The position numbers and the translations under genes were made by a program. A stretch of DNA of 64,000 nt from Phoma sp. XZ068 (lineage: Eukaryota > Ascomycota > Dothideomycetes > Pleosporales > Didymellaceae): assembly GCA_004835665.1 (NCBI GenBank), contig RBKR01000002.1, positions 62,001 to 126,000 on the forward strand. The letters are read 5' to 3'. Of the stretch, positions 22,244 to 32,573 are shown piece after piece. The notes beneath the pieces are model-generated. The model was not told the origin of the DNA. It did no database searches and saw only the letters and a list, made by a program, of their open reading frames with translations. Position 1 is the stretch's first letter. The number at the start of each line of letters is the position of its first letter.

Positions 22244-23014
22244 ATGCCTCATTACAGGTACATTTCGCGCGTGTGGCGTTTGCACCAAGGTGAAGGTGAA
22301 AGAGCTGTTTATGTAAGCCTTCCCCAGTATATAACTGCAGCCGCACTTTGTCTCCTCAGCGCGCCACGCTCACATTATCCTACAACTGACTCTTTCTCAA
22401 CTCGAGCTCATCCGCAATTATGGCCAGGTAGGAGAGCGCAATCTGAGGTGAACAGCTCCCGTCGACTTATCATCATGAGACTGACAGTCTATAGATCTCG
22501 GAAGAACCAAGCGACCTCGCCACTCCTACAGCTGCCTGGTGAGCTTCGCAACAAGATATACGCCTACGCTTTGGATTCGTCCACATGCTACCCGCTGAAG
22601 GAAGTCCAGAGTAAGTATCCATATTCTTGCATGAAGAGCCCCGTACCTGATGCCAGAGGGCTACCTTCAGCATGTCGCCAGCTTCAATGCGAGACAATTG
22701 CGATTGTGAACTCATGGAATCACCTTACGTGGCATGGCGATCTTGACTTCTTCTCGATTAAGCGAGTAGTTGGAGAGAGTAAGCTGCTTAAGGTACGCTC
22801 CATAAATGCTCTGGATGTAGACCGCAAGCGGCTTCTGAAATGGGAGTCTCATTCCCGACTGGCCGATTGTCTTCTCGGTCATGAATGTACGCCTGCTCTG
22901 CATTACGACCAGGGACAAGGTGCAATCTTGACTATCACTGAATCGAAGCTCCGAGCTGGTATAGAGTCATTTCTGAGAAACAATGATCTAACGTTCTCGA
23001 CTGGGAGCGAATAA
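22244..23014 (+). CDS. 2EXR/F-box-like small protein, tandem copy D
   Basis: The conserved body starts at 22495: SRKNQATSPLLQLPGELRNKIYAYALDSST, then LPSACRQLQCETIAIVNSW. The frame from the ATG at 22244 is open throughout (256 residues), and a TATATAA box sits 59 bp upstream of it. By comparison with its paralogues the start is more likely spliced. One option is ATG 22244 with a donor after 22257, giving MPHYR joined to SRKNQ; another is ATG 22420 with a donor after 22427, giving MAR joined to SRKNQ. Both use the acceptor at 22494 and the family's phase-2 junction. Function unknown. Confidence 0.65.
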   Translation: MPHYRYISRVWRLHQGEGERAVYVSLPQYITAAALCLLSAPRSHYPTTDSFSTRAHPQLWPGRRAQSEVNSSRRLIIMRLTVYRSRKNQATSPLLQLPGELRNKIYAYALDSSTCYPLKEVQSKYPYSCMKSPVPDARGLPSACRQLQCETIAIVNSWNHLTWHGDLDFFSIKRVVGESKLLKVRSINALDVDRKRLLKWESHSRLADCLLGHECTPALHYDQGQGAILTITESKLRAGIESFLRNNDLTFSTGSE

Positions 23015-24761
23015 GTCATCAAGCATGGTGGACACATTCTCTGGTACATGGCTTGACTGTGATTTGAAGATTGAATCTGGAGTTTGAGCAAGCCTGGAGC
23101 TCTCATCGACGGTTGATGCAAATTGCGAATGAAATTACGATGGTCTGGGTTCCGCCTGTTGGCTAGAGGAGACTTTGCAACATAGCTAAGATTGCGCGAA
23201 GGTACGAGGTCTATGAATCGTCGATACCAAACAATAGATTTCACTATCTTTCCATGAAGCAGTCAAGTATACGCACCGATCAGCATGGTTGATGGCCTGT
23301 TCATGCAATCAATCTCCACTACAATTTCATTACCATTTCTCAATAGCTCTAGAACACCCACCAGCTGCGATGCTAATTGAGGATACTAAATTTCCAAAGC
23401 TTGATAAATTGTTGTTTCCGTCAATATTGCTTTACTCTACATCTTTGTAACATGCCAGACTCAGACTTGGTCACCCACCCACAGAGTCAATCTCCAAAGC
23501 ATCTAAAATGAAAATAGACACTGCAGTAAATCAGAGCACAATTATTCCACATCGATCACGATCGGTAGCCACAACTCCGACCCAAATAATCAAGTACATC
23601 CTCTACCACATTTCCCTGCCCGCCTCCGCAAACTTAATAGGTACACAAAAATTCGACTGATAAATATCCAATCCTTAATCATTTCCTGGATCAGCTCTTG
23701 AATCAGCAAAGAGGATGACAGATTGGGACTCTTGCATGACACCAAACAGCAACTTCAGCACGATGCGTCTCCGATTGCAGAGATTAATATACGCATAACA
23801 TGACACAAAAACCTGGCTTTTTCAAACACATGCATCAAGGCTGAGATGAAAAGGTAAGCTTTACCAAGTGGATTAGATATTTCAACGCTGACGACCTGCC
23901 GAAACTGAAAGTAAAGTAGTGCCAAGTAGGTGTGCTATTAAATATACGTTTGAAACGCTGGCGCGGGTACAGATACAACACTGTCTATGTACGACAAACA
24001 ATCTACGCAAACTGATACCGAGAATGTTTTCGAGCCACAACTGACCGCTGAGATGATCTGGACAGCCTGTTGGACCATGCAGTCGGGCATGAATTTGGTG
24101 CTCTGCCTCGCCGTCTGCCTGAGAACAAAACATGAGGTAGAACCTCTAGCGCTCGCAGGTCGTCCGATAATTATTCGCACAAGAACACGCTGATATCCAA
24201 TCCTCCATTCCATCAACTCGCTTCGTTATTTACCTGATTCAATGTCTTATTACATCTGCACACTTTCCCAAGTCCTGCCAGCGCGAAGCGCTATCTATGC
24301 CTAACATCTCGCATTTACCAATATTCACACAATTCAGTAGGTATTTGAATGAATACTCACTCGTCTCGTCACCGCTGTACTAACGCTCTGCATCATCTTA
24401 CCCTACCAAACGACAGACTACAGACTGTTAATAGCTCAGCACAACCCAACCCTTTTCGACCAATAGAATCATCAATGTGCAACAACAAAAGACGAAACAT
24501 CGGCTGGATTGTGTCCACGCAAGAACATATTGCGGACAACGGAAGTGCTATACGCTGATCATTGGAAATCCGAGCAACCGTATCTGCTATCAAACGGTCG
24601 AAAGGAACGGTATTAGCCCCAGCACTCGACAGCCAAGCATGGTATTATCGCATGATTCTCGATTGTAAAGGGGGAACCTTTCCAGAAGACAACTCTTGTG
24701 TAGCTATTTTGCGCCCACTTAAGTATATCTTACAGCCCCCCCCCCCCCCAACAAGCCTCGT
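23015..24761. other. Gene-free stretch between the 2EXR array and the sugar transporter
   Basis: 1.75 kb with no credible coding frame. It carries a run of 14 C at 24736-24749, just beyond the stop of the minus-strand transporter. Nothing else stands out. Confidence 0.45.
24736..24749. repeat. Poly-C homopolymer (14 nt)
   Basis: Fourteen consecutive C, 12 bp past the transporter stop codon, probably within its 3' UTR as poly-G in the mRNA. Confidence 0.9.
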
Positions 24762-27170
24762 TCACCGCCCCAACGCCTCCCTCCTCCTTCTAAACCCCCT
24801 AACACTCTCCCTAACCCCAAAATCGTCTTTCAACAGCCCTCCCACCTCCTCCAACCCCAACCCCGCCGTCTCAGGATAAATCCCCCACACAACGACCCAC
24901 CCGACCGCACAAACACCCGCATACACGCCAAACGCGCCACTCGGGCTCAACCCCTGCATCATCGGCAGAAACGTCAGTCCAACAAGCGTATTAGCAGCCC
25001 AATTCGTACTCGTAGCTAGCGCGGACCCCAACGCACGCACAGAGAGAGGGAAAAGTTCGGATTGTTGCCAGGGGACGCAGCCTAGTCCCAGGGCGTAGGA
25101 CGCTACGTAGAGGATCATGCTGAGGAGGATGAGGGACGGCCAAGTTTTATTTCCCTCTGCTGGTGTTGGGGTGGTGAGGGCGTCGGCGTCGGAGGGGATG
25201 GAAATGAAGAGGAATGCGACTGCGCAGAGGGCTAGACCGGCGACCATGATGGGGACGGAGTAGAGGAGGATTCTGCGCCGTCCGGTGCGGTCGATGCACC
25301 AGAATGCGACGAGGGTGAAGGCGAAGTTTGTTAGGGCGATGCTCAGGCTGGTGAGGGTGGGGCTGTGGAAGCCGACGAGGCGGAAGATGGTGGCGGAGAA
25401 GTACATGAGGCTGTTGAAGCCGCAGAGCTGCTGGAAGGCCTGCAGCATGCATGCGATGGTGAGGGCGCGGCGGTTGGGGCCGACGGCGACGAGGTGTGTG
25501 AAGGTCGCCGCGACGCGAGAGATTTTGGATTTCCATGGGCCTTCGGGTTTGGTGGTTGTCGGGGCTGATTCCTCCTCCTCCAGGATCTCCTTCTCTACGC
25601 GGCGCAGCACAGCGACAACCAGCTTGTCCATCTTGTCGCCGTACACACGGCTCAGCACGCGTTTACCCTCGGCCGTCCTGCCCTTCTGGATGAGGAATCG
25701 CGGCGTCTCAGGCATGAAGAAGAGCATCCCGCACTGCACGGCTGCCGGCAATGCGCCCAGTCCGACCATCCACCGCCACCCGCCAGCTGTCTCGCTGAAC
25801 GCCCATCCAATGAGATACGCAACGACCTGCCCGCCAGTGATGAATAGACTGCTCACCGTGACCAGCCGCCCGCGGAACGGACTCGGCGCGAGTTCGCTGA
25901 TGTACAGCGGCACGACAAACGACGCAGACCCGACTGCAGCACCGACAACCCCGCGGCCTGCAATCATGCCCCATACGGTTGTTGCATAGGCCTGCCACAG
26001 GGCGCCGACGACGAACAGGATGTCCGCAGCGAGGATGACGGGTTTGCGGCCGAGGGCGTCGGCGAGGAGGCCTGTGAGTGGGGAAGCGAGGAGTGCGAAG
26101 AACGAGGTTGCAGACGTGATGAGGGATTTGTCGAGGGTGGTGAGGGGGCGGGATGAGAGGTCTGAGTTGATGGATATGAGGGTTGAGGAGATGACGCCGG
26201 TGCTGCATGCGAAGTGAGCAAGTGAGCGAAGCGAACGAAGCGAACGAAGCAAGCGTGGGAGCTATGGCGGAACGAACGAAGTGAGTGCAGCTAGCCAGGA
26301 GGAGAAATAACAAAACCGCGCGAGCCAGTGAGCGAGAGGGGAATGAAGTAGGAAAAGAAGTAGGGAACGAAGAGCTTAGCGAACGAAGCAAACAAAAAGC
26401 GCAGCTTCTCTCCATCCCTTAGATGGCTGAAAACTGCCTTCAATTCTGAGAGCAAACCGATGTCTCGCGGTCGAAAAACCAGTCACCTACCAAATGTCCC
26501 CAAAGCTGAAAGCAGTTTCCAGCCATCTATGTGATGCAGAGAAGCCCACCGGACCGAGCAGACAGCGCAGCGAGGTAGGCGCCTAGAAAGCTACGAAACA
26601 AGGGAATGAAGCAAGCCACAAAAAGTGCAAGGCAATGAAGACAGCCAGACAAACGGGGAAAAAAAAAGGTCAAAGTCGGGAATGAAGCTATGAAACAAGC
26701 GTTGAAGGAAGGAAGGAAGGAAGGAAGGAAGGAAGGAAGGAAGGAAGGAAGGAAGGAAGGAAAGAGTTGAGGAAAAGAAATTAGAAGATTACAACAACCC
26801 CAAAAAGTCAAAGAGCAACTCGAAAAGTGAGAGAAGGGGGATAGGAGAAGGGGAAGGGGGAAACATACTCATACCCGAACAACAACCCCGACAACCCCGC
26901 ACACAGCGTCAACACCCATACGAACTTCCCTGGCGCAAGGAGCGCACTCTCATCTACCCCATTCTCATCGTCGTCTGCATCCCTATCTCCATTTCCTGCC
27001 TCTTCGTGGTAAACAGCGTTATCACCGCGCTCATCATGACCGCGGTAGACCTGCCCATCATCGTACTCCGAGGTGTGCGAAATAAGCGGTTCAGCAGCCG
27101 TACCGCCTATCTCCCTCGCACTCTCATCTTCTCTGTCTCTGTCTCTCCCGGTGTAACTACGTCCGCTCAT
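24762..27170 (-). CDS. MFS sugar transporter, myo-inositol transporter (Itr1)-like
   Basis: Twelve-segment major facilitator, probably a proton-coupled plasma-membrane carrier of myo-inositol or a hexose. Exons 27170-26869 and 26202-24762 give 580 residues. The split falls inside the first signature: exon 1 ends ...GLLFGY plus GA, exon 2 starts with C, restoring GYDTGVISSTL. Family motifs are ADALGRKPV, PLYISELAPSPFRGRL, PETPRFL, QQLCGFNSLMYFSATIF (typical of inositol carriers), DRTGRRR and YPETAGLGLEEV. The N-terminus is a long acidic cytosolic tail. The 666-nt intron is about ten times longer than any other in the window and holds a MITE and an AAGG microsatellite. The upstream GTG-initiated extension was not used. 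Confidence 0.9.
26422..26527. mobile_element. 106-bp MITE with TA target-site duplication
   Basis: The termini are inverted over 21 bp with two mismatches: left starts GATGGCTGAAAACTGC, right ends GCAGTTTCCAGCCATC. The element is flanked by TA on both sides (26420-26421 and 26528-26529), the target duplication of Tc1/mariner-type transposases. It has no coding capacity, so it must be non-autonomous. All arm mismatches are transitions, as expected from RIP or ageing. It lies inside the transporter intron and would be removed by splicing. Confidence 0.75.
26704..26763. repeat. AAGG tetranucleotide microsatellite, about 14 units
   Basis: An uninterrupted (AAGG)n run in the transporter intron; in the transcript it is a CCTT pyrimidine tract. 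Confidence 0.95.
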
Positions 27171-27914
27171 TCTTACGCTCACGCTCAACTCAATACCCTC
27201 TCTTTCACTATCTCTTTCTCTTTCTCTCTGTCGTGGATCCAGTTTCCCAACACTAACGAGTGCATTTAATCCGGGGTTGACACAGCGTTGTTGCTTTATA
27301 CACCTACGCGCGTGACGTTATAACGTGGAAACGCGCGGACGTCAGGAAAACGGGCCGCATTGCTACAATACGTCCGTCTGGCGGGTCCGGTGCCAGCGCC
27401 GGGAAGTGGGTCGATTGACCTAGCGCGGGGGACCCCTGTGATCGATGCGATACGATATGATATGATATGATACGCGGTCTGTGCACGCTGCACACGACAC
27501 CACAACACAACACAACACGAGATTCATATTCGTCAGCTGTGCGTGGTAGTAGGCGATTAATAGATAAAACTGGCATGTTCACAGCACAGACGAAATGTTT
27601 CACAATGTAGACGACATGTAGTATCCAAGCTAGTGGGATTGACGGCGCAATGTATGCAAGACGCCTGGCTAGCTATATATCATATCATATCTGCTTCATC
27701 CTCCGCACTACGCCGCTCAACATTGTGGGCGGCCACCCCATAGACATTCATGCACCAGCTTGCTTCAGCTCTCAATGCACCTCGAATGGCGGACTTTTTG
27801 ACGCCGGCTATGCCCACCCGTCCAACGCCTAACGCTAATGCAAGATCTTCACCGTCGCTGGTGGTCCATGACCCCGCGTCCGGTTCCTGTTGAGTCACGA
27901 AAGAGTCCGCGCTC
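27171..27914. other. Intergenic region between sugar transporter and PBP1
   Basis: No gene. Low-complexity pieces occur: an ATGAT/ATACG pentamer cluster near 27447-27474, an ACAAC repeat near 27500-27520 and ATATC repeats near 27675-27690. The transporter promoter (minus strand) must lie at its left end. Confidence 0.5.
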
Positions 27915-30900
27915 TCATTTGGGCTCCTCAGCATTCTCGGCGCCGTGGTTGGCGGGGCCTGTGGGCGGGCCCTGGTGCTGCGAGTGCTGGTGCATCATGG
28001 GCTGGGCGTAGCTGGCACTGGGCGTGCCGCGGTGGGCTTGGTGGGGGAACTGGTGCTGCTGGTGCGGCGAGCCGTACTGCTGGTGGGGCTGCGGGTAGGG
28101 GCCGCGCATCGGCGTCACTGACGGGTTAGCGAGAGAACTGTACAGAGACGTTGCACTTACTCGATCCTGGTGGCATTTGGTACATTGGACCCTGCGCGCC
28201 GGGCTGCATGTACATCATGGGCGACTGCTGGTGTCCCTGCTGCGAGCCCTGGTGGCTCATCATGGGCGCTCCGGGGCGAGGGCTGGGGAAGCCGTTGGCG
28301 CCAGGCGGCATGTGGCCGGGATACTGAGGGTAGCCAGGACCTTGGGCGTACATCTGCATCTGCGGCTGGGCGGGCATGCCCATGAAGGGTCCGTTCGAAG
28401 GGTTCTGCTGCATCATGTGTCCGCCCATCTGCGGTCCAGGGCCGTTAACGAACTGGCCACCCTGTGGGCCACGGAGCGCAACGTGCTGCATGCCAGGGCT
28501 CATGCCGTATTGCGGCACCTGCATCTGCTGCGGGTAGCCGGGCATCGGCTGCGGCGGCGCACCGTACACGTAGGGCGGCATCTGCCGAGGCGAGGGCTGG
28601 ACGGAGGAGGTCGAGTGCGAAAACTGCATGTGAGGTGCTTCGAAGTGGGGAGGACCCTGTCCGTGATGAGGCTGCACGTGAGGACCGCGGGGCGTGTGTT
28701 GGGGAGTGTGTCCTTGCTGCATGCCCGGGCCTTGAAGATGCGGCGGCAGCTGGTGCTGGTGAGGCATCGGACCGTTTGGCATACCGTTGTGGGGTCCCGG
28801 CAGTTGAGGTGGAGCGTGCTCGAACAGCTCCTTGTAGCCCTTGTCTCGGTTTGACTCTGGGAAGTCCCATGTCGGCGGTGTGCGGTGCGAGAAGGGGATG
28901 CCGGCGTTGTATTTCTTGTCCTGCTCAGATGCCGTCTTCGCCAGGCGGTCGAATGGACTGAAGGCATCTTTGGGGTCGACATTCTTCAATGTTGGGCGTT
29001 GTCCGCCGAAGAAGCTTGTAATTGCAGGCTTGCGCGATTCCGGCCTGGATGCTGCAGAGTCAGGGCGCGGGCTGGAGGTGGCGCTGGTGTTGCTACCCGG
29101 TTGGAAGGTGTGCGCGGCTGGGTTGGGCTTGAACTCGTGTGCGCGGACATTGAACCTCAACGATGCGCTGGATGTGGGTGTCTGCACACCGCTGGAGCCT
29201 TGCGAGGGGCCAGATGGGCGCATGTCCTGTGCGGGAATGGGTTGAGGAACACCGTTGTAGGGAACGCCACCTTGCTGCTTGTGTTGCTGGTGGTTGATCT
29301 GCAGACGCGTGCTCAGCAAACCCTGGCTGCGGGCGGGGACCTGAGCAGGGGCCTGGTGCGAGCGCTCCCGCATACTGGCTGACTGGTAGGCGGTCTGTCC
29401 AGGGCGGGGACGTTGTGCCTGTTGTCGGTCGCTGGGAGATGTGCTTGCGGCGTCCTTGGTTGCAGTAGCTCGCGCGGCTGCTTTCGGGTCTGAGACAGAG
29501 CTGGATGTCTTGGGTGGCGATGCTTTGGTCTCCTGCGCTTGCTTAAGTGCTTTCTCCACAATTGCAGCCTGCTTTGTCTCATCCTTGGCGAGGATGGGGA
29601 CCAAGTCGGTGGGGACGGGTGTGCTCAGCTTGAAGTTCAGAGCAAACTTCTTGAGGTCGTTCAGCTTGACCGCCTTGTTCTCACGCGCGATACTGCGTTG
29701 TCGCTCCGACATGCGCAGCTTCTCTGCAGCCGAGAAAGCCTTGAACGAGTCAAGCAGGTCGTGCTCGACGTTGGTGGTAGCGTCATGCGGCTTGGCAGCC
29801 TTGCGAGGAGGAATGGCTGCAATCGTCGACTTGGTCACGGTGCTGGGCTTCTGCACCTGTTCTGCAGCAGGCTCCGCAGGCTTGGTTTCGGTGGGAGCAG
29901 GTTCCTTGGGCGCTTCCGGTTGTGAAGGAACCGTCGCAGGTGCAGGCGCAGGGGTAGGGGTGGTGGGCTTTTCAGCGGTGGCAGGCTGCTGCGCTGCCTT
30001 TGCTGCTGCAGAGTCGGGGCGTGCAATGGTGGAGGAGAGGATCGCAGGATCCACTGGCGCACCCTGAACGGTAGCCTGGGCACTGGGAGCGCGTCTTGCC
30101 GGGGGCATGTACTTGTTCGCTTGGCCGCTTGAGAGGGGCGAAAACTCTCTGCGAACACCACTGTACCTGGAAGGGGTTAGTCAAGAAACAAGGTTTCAAA
30201 CAGGTTGCATACTTGTCCTCCTCGTCCAGCCCTTGGTCGTCCTGAGCGTTGTAAACACCACGCTCCTCGCGGATGTGCGAGTTGGTCGGCGTGCTGGATT
30301 CAATCTCGCGGGCGATTCTATCGGCGCGAGCTGCCCGCTTAGCGTACTCGGGGTTGCTGCGGTCAATGGCAGTGGTGTATATGCTCTCGTCGTAGTTGCT
30401 CTTTTTGCCGGTGAGGCGGTCGTTGGTCGCAAACTGGTCCCATCCTCCCAGGCCGCCAGAGCCGAGCTCGAGACTGGTGTCGGTCCCAGAGAACTCGAAC
30501 TTTTGGAGGTTGCGCTCGCGGATGGCCAGGTGGCCGGAGATGTCGGCGTCGGTGCGGAATCCGGCGGTGCCGTTCTGGCCCTTGGCCTGCGTCTTGTCGA
30601 GCACGACGTTGTTGACATTGAAGTCGGCGACATCGCTCATGTCAAAGGACATGACGTAGGACTCGCCCTGTCCGGCGTACTCGTCGGCGGTCTGGCCGTT
30701 GGCCTGGGCATTGTCGGCGGGCTGCAGCTGCTTCACCATCTTGAAGACATAGCGCAGCTCGCTGGGGTCCAGCGAGGTGCCCGAGAGCACGCCCGAGTAC
30801 TTTGCGCCGTTCTTGAGTGTGATGGTTCCGGGCAGGCCCTGGAGGTGTTAGCATGCTCTCTCCCTCTGTTTATCGTGTTTACGCACAGTCAAGTTGGCGA

Positions 30901-31494
30901 GCAGGTACATCATGCGGTCACTGAGGTGTCTCATTGGCGTGGCCGTCTCGCCAGACGCGCTGGGCGAGGGCTTCGGGGTGCTGGAGACGCCGTTGGTGGG
31001 TGTCGTGTTCGACGTGCGCTGGGTGATGGGATTCGCGGATCCCTGGGACCATGCCTTGGGAGCGGGCGGTTTCCTGGCAGAGGGCGGGTCAGCATTGCGC
31101 TTGCAGGGACTGCGACAATTGGGTGGAGAGAGTGGTCTTGCAGTCTGATAACAGAGTGCTGGTCTTGCAGGTGGATATCAGACTGGCGGGCACGATTGGG
31201 CGTTGCACTGTGCAGCCATGTGACGGCGTGCACGTCACACGAGGCCAACTGCCCCTCAGTCTCGGGGCAATCTCTAAACAAGACAGAAAGGCGTGCGAGG
31301 AGCGGCGCGGTGCCAGCGCCCGTGCAGCCACATATGGGAGCTCACCTCTGGGCGGCGTCGCTGGGGCTTCCGGGCTTGCGCGGTGCGTCAATGCCTTTGG
31401 CGGACGAGGTCATGTTCAATTTCGGGCCGGGGGTCGCGGCGGGCGGGTTCAGAGCATGGAGAGCGCTGTTGGTGGTGGCGGCGGCGGTGGACAT
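27915..31494 (-). CDS. pbp1: Ataxin-2 homologue Pbp1 (Lsm and LsmAD domains)
   Basis: Poly(A)-binding-protein partner that promotes stress-granule assembly, mRNA stability and polyadenylation control, and can restrain TORC1. Exons on the minus strand: 31494-31346, 31073-30887, 30838-30213, 30166-28161 and 28117-27915; 1,056 residues. An Lsm-like fold spans DRMMYLLANLT, GLPGTITLKNGAKYSGVLSG and YVFKMVKQ. The LsmAD follows: FRTDADISGHL, WDQFATNDRLTGKKSNYDESIYTTAID and DEEDKYSGVRREFSPL. Behind it comes a long low-complexity region rich in Pro, Gln, Ala and Met with many MPGYPQQMQ-type stretches, as expected of a phase-separating protein. A conserved-looking GPFMGMPAQ segment sits near the C-terminus. 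It is divergently placed from BUD6. Confidence 0.93.
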
Positions 31495-32573
31495 GTGTGG
31501 TGAAGACGGCGGGCGAGCTGCGTGGACCGTGGGCCGATTCGCTGGGACGGAGAGCGGGGGCAGGGCGCCTGGGGAGAGCAGGGCAGCAGCGGTCGAGGGT
31601 CACGGCAGCACGCGCGGGGGACGGCAAGCAAGAGAGAGCCCACGGCAGAGGCCAGGCGACGGAGGGCAGGGTGTTGGAGGCTGTGGAAAGTTGCCAGATG
31701 CTGTCGTGAGTGGGTGCAGCGCCAAGCGGAGGATCGCCCCGTTTGAAACAACGGAGAGCGGGCGGGAGCTAAGCCAGGCTGAGCTGGGCGCTGTTGGAGT
31801 GCGAGCGCGTCTGGGCGGACGGGCAGAGGATGGACTGCGAGCAGCGAGGGCGGCCGCGAGCGAGTGTGCCGGCGAGTATGCTGTGCGACTTGACGGCCGC
31901 CGAGCTGCACGGAAGAGGGCGTGGGCGGCGGGTCGTGTGCGGCGTTGCAGGCGGTGCAGGTCACGGCATGCTGCGACGCCTCACTCTGAGGATTATAGCG
32001 AGCTCCATTATATGCGCGGCCTGCGACCTGCGACCTGCGACCTGCGCCTGCGACTGCGACTGCGACCTGCACCGCCGCACGCATCACCAGCAGTTCCCTC
32101 GCTGCGAACTGCATGATATCCACTCTCCCAGAGTGACAGACCTGCACCTAGCTCGTGGAGACGAGTAGCGTGCACCACCGCAGCTATTCCCGCGAATGGC
32201 AGTAGCTCGCAGCCGTCGGCGGGTCAGGCCGCTGGCGAGCGACGCCATGACGAGCGGGTTGCTGTGGTGTGCTTGTTTACGCGTGCGCTGCTCAGGGGCG
32301 GCAGGGGCGACTGTGCTGGCCGTCGTGACTCTCTGCGTGTCTCTGCCTGCGCTCAGCTCCAGGTGCCCGTCCGGCGCATGCAACGTCGCGCATCGCCCCA
32401 GACAGCTAGCGACCGGTCACGTGCGCCCATCGGCCGCCGACGTCGACTGCAGCACTGCACGCGGCCGCACCCGCAGGAGACGACGACGCGACCGCACCCG
32501 CAAGAGACGACAACACGACCGCCTGCCCGGCCCAGCACCACCCGCACCCGCCGCAGCGCTGCCCACACCCGCC
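31495..32573. promoter_or_regulatory. Divergent promoter region of PBP1 and BUD6
   Basis: 1.08 kb of GC-rich sequence serving both genes. Long open frames on both strands follow from GC richness and match nothing I recognise. A 7-bp minisatellite lies at 32020-32070. Confidence 0.5.
32020..32070. repeat. CCTGCGA heptamer minisatellite
   Basis: Tandem CCTGCGA and related CTGCGA units, about seven, midway between the PBP1 and BUD6 starts. Confidence 0.85.

Noticed and set aside
28177..30067. Several 200-codon plus-strand frames opposite PBP1
   Set aside because: Antisense shadows of the Pro/Gln-rich coding region.
30107..32116. Very long open frame (669 codons) on the plus strand opposite PBP1
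   Set aside because: It is antisense to a well-supported LsmAD protein, has a repetitive Gly/Ala/Arg/Val composition typical of GC-rich shadow frames, and shows no domain.
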